From NCBI GenBank assembly GCA_965246995.1, contig OZ252008.1, positions 930,001 to 994,000 of the forward strand: a stretch of 64,000 bases of DNA, given 5' to 3'. The stretch comes from VXRJ01 sp965246995. Its GTDB lineage: Bacteria > Acidobacteriota > Vicinamibacteria > Vicinamibacterales > UBA8438. Below, piece after piece: positions 62,876-64,000 of the stretch (position 1 is its first letter; every line of letters begins with the position of its first letter). The translations under genes and the position numbers were made by a program. Below the pieces are notes generated by a model. It worked only from the letters and a program-made list of their open reading frames with translations, did no database searches and was not told the origin of the DNA.

Positions 62876-64000
62876 TCAGCGCCGTGCGGTAGCGAGACAA
62901 ACGGCAGGAACAACCAACATGTTGAGTGCGGTGGAGGTAACCAGACCGGCAACGATCACGAGGGCCAGCGGAGCCTGAATCTCACTGCCAGGCTGACCGG
63001 CAGCGAGGGCCACCGGAGTGAGGGCGAGACCGGTCGACACCGCGGTCATCAGCATCGGAATCAGGCGGTCGACCGATCCTCGGATCACGGCCGCTTCCGG
63101 GTCGCCACCCGCCTGCTGCTGCCGCCGGATGTGCGCCACCAGCATGATGCCGTTGCGCGAGGCGATACCGAATAGCGCAATGAAGCCGATGAGTGAAGCG
63201 ATCGAGAGAATGCCATCGCCCAGGAAGACCCCCGCAACGCCGCCGATCAGCGCGAGCGGCAGGTTGATCATCACAATCGCCGCGTCGCGCACCGATCCGA
63301 ACGCCGTGGCGAGCAGCAGGAAAATGCCCGCGACGGCGGCGAGACCGAAGCCGATCAGCAGCCGCGACGCCGCCTGTTCCGCCTCGAACTGCCCGCCGTA
63401 ATCGACGCGGTAGCCGGGTGGCAGTGAGACGTCGCCGTCCACGCGCGTGCGGACATCGGCGACTACGCTGCCGAGGTCGCGGCCGGCGGTGTTCGCGGTG
63501 ACGACGATTCGCCGCTCGCCGTTCTCACGTCCGATAACGTTTGGCGATCGGTCCTCGACGACTTCCGCCAGGCTGCCGAGCGGGACGCGCGCACCCGTCG
63601 GAACATCGAACCAGGTCTGTCCTACCTGCTCGAGGTCGGCCAGGTCCGGCCGCGCGTGGCGCAGGACAAGGGGCACCAGCACCGGACCCTCGACAATCTG
63701 TCCTACCTGCCGGCCGAGCAGCGCGGTCTCGAGCATCGCGGCTGCCTCGCCCGCCGGCAGTCCATGCCGTGCGAGAGCGCTCCGGTCAAAGCCGACGCGC
63801 ACCGTCGGAATGTCCGCCTGCGGCTCGACCGCGACATCGACCAGGCCATCGATCCCCGTCATCGCGGCCGCCGCGTCGCGGCCCAAGGCACGCAGTACCG
63901 GGAGATCACGGCCGAAGATCTGCACCGCGATATTGGCGCGCGAACCGGACAGCATGTGATCGATCCGGTGCGAGATCGGCTGGCCGAGCGTGATGTTCGT
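62876..64000 (-). CDS. RND efflux pump subunit, heavy-metal (CusA/HME) type, C-terminal part
   Basis: 375 codons are in the window; the frame is open at the right edge, so the N-terminal two thirds lie outside. Visible parts are the second periplasmic loop (HMLSGSRANIAVQIFGRDL, IPTVRVGFDRSALARHGL, PLVLRHARPDLADL) and the last six helices (GIFLLLATAFGSVRDAAIVMINLPLALIGGV, LIGFIALFGIASRNGIMLVAHI, STALNMLVVPAVC). This is the HME-RND type that expels Cu+, Zn2+ or similar ions. It lies about 80 nt upstream of the antitoxin promoter, same strand. Confidence 0.88.
   Translation of the reverse strand, partial: TNITLGQPISHRIDHMLSGSRANIAVQIFGRDLPVLRALGRDAAAAMTGIDGLVDVAVEPQADIPTVRVGFDRSALARHGLPAGEAAAMLETALLGRQVGQIVEGPVLVPLVLRHARPDLADLEQVGQTWFDVPTGARVPLGSLAEVVEDRSPNVIGRENGERRIVVTANTAGRDLGSVVADVRTRVDGDVSLPPGYRVDYGGQFEAEQAASRLLIGFGLAAVAGIFLLLATAFGSVRDAAIVMINLPLALIGGVAGVFLGDGILSIASLIGFIALFGIASRNGIMLVAHIRRQQQAGGDPEAAVIRGSVDRLIPMLMTAVSTGLALTPVALAAGQPGSEIQAPLALVIVAGLVTSTALNMLVVPAVCLATARR

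Overview
This is a GC-rich bacterial chromosome segment with housekeeping genes, secreted metabolic genes and two areas remodelled by mobile elements. The gene content suggests an acidobacterium, perhaps near Vicinamibacteria. Pointers are secreted proteins with carboxypeptidase-regulatory-like domains (some with TPRs), a VWFA-related protein, DUF1684 and DUF4159 proteins, PQQ-dependent dehydrogenase, SirB1 and choice-of-anchor V proteins, and a tandem ThyX-like protein. This is inference from gene content; no 16S gene is present. Many genes start with GTG, and several have a TANNNT box 5-9 nt before the start codon with no Shine-Dalgarno, which suggests leaderless mRNAs.

Layout. 0-5.3 kb: thiI 3' end, def, a divergent thyX-like gene and hotdog thioesterase, tandem rhodanese, a short membrane protein and a methyltransferase. 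5.5-9.7 kb: Tat-exported metallo-beta-lactamase-fold protein, class V aminotransferase, secreted PQQ dehydrogenase. 9.7-17.7 kb: secreted M28-like peptidase, a cupredoxin-like protein, a haem-motif propeller protein, DUF4159, an esterase, a Vgb-like propeller and a frameshifted choice-of-anchor V protein. 17.7-27.3 kb (mostly minus strand): SirB1/TPR, HAD phosphatase, DUF1684, then a fadN-hydrolase-fadA-fadE beta-oxidation set and a regulatory-like/TPR protein. 27.4-32.1 kb: M23 peptidase, a cupredoxin lipoprotein and the haem O/A synthesis genes ctaA-ctaB with DUF420, a cytochrome oxidase maturation module. 32-36.7 kb: unknown secreted protein, serine hydrolase, TPR proteins and tRNA-Glu(CTC). 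36.7-41 kb: FeoA-FeoB fusion with Cys-rich partner, HD hydrolase and VWA protein. 41-48.9 kb: DUF3347 protein, metH, CPA2 antiporter, GNAT, SpoU-type RNA methyltransferase. 49-53.3 kb: cyclase-family lipoprotein, tag, a double-cyclophilin PPIase and an outer-membrane barrel.

Mobile and decayed regions. An IS1380-family and an IS1182-family element lie side by side at 53.35-56.67 kb, with CTAG at all three borders. Just beyond is a TonB receptor reduced to its plug plus the last strand. A 180-bp MITE-like element at 50.15-50.33 kb supplies the C-terminus of tag, and a partial copy lies upstream of fadN. The 60.8-62.2 kb stretch is a graveyard (ABC ATPase and DUF3226 fragments) downstream of a VapBC-like module. 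The window closes with metal-transport genes: a P1B-type ATPase with an altered phosphorylation motif and an incomplete HME-type RND pump.

The most notable points are the recurrent leaderless-type promoters, the CTAG-linked IS pair, the MITE-like family, the doubled ThyX-like protein and the VapC-like gene without a canonical start codon.
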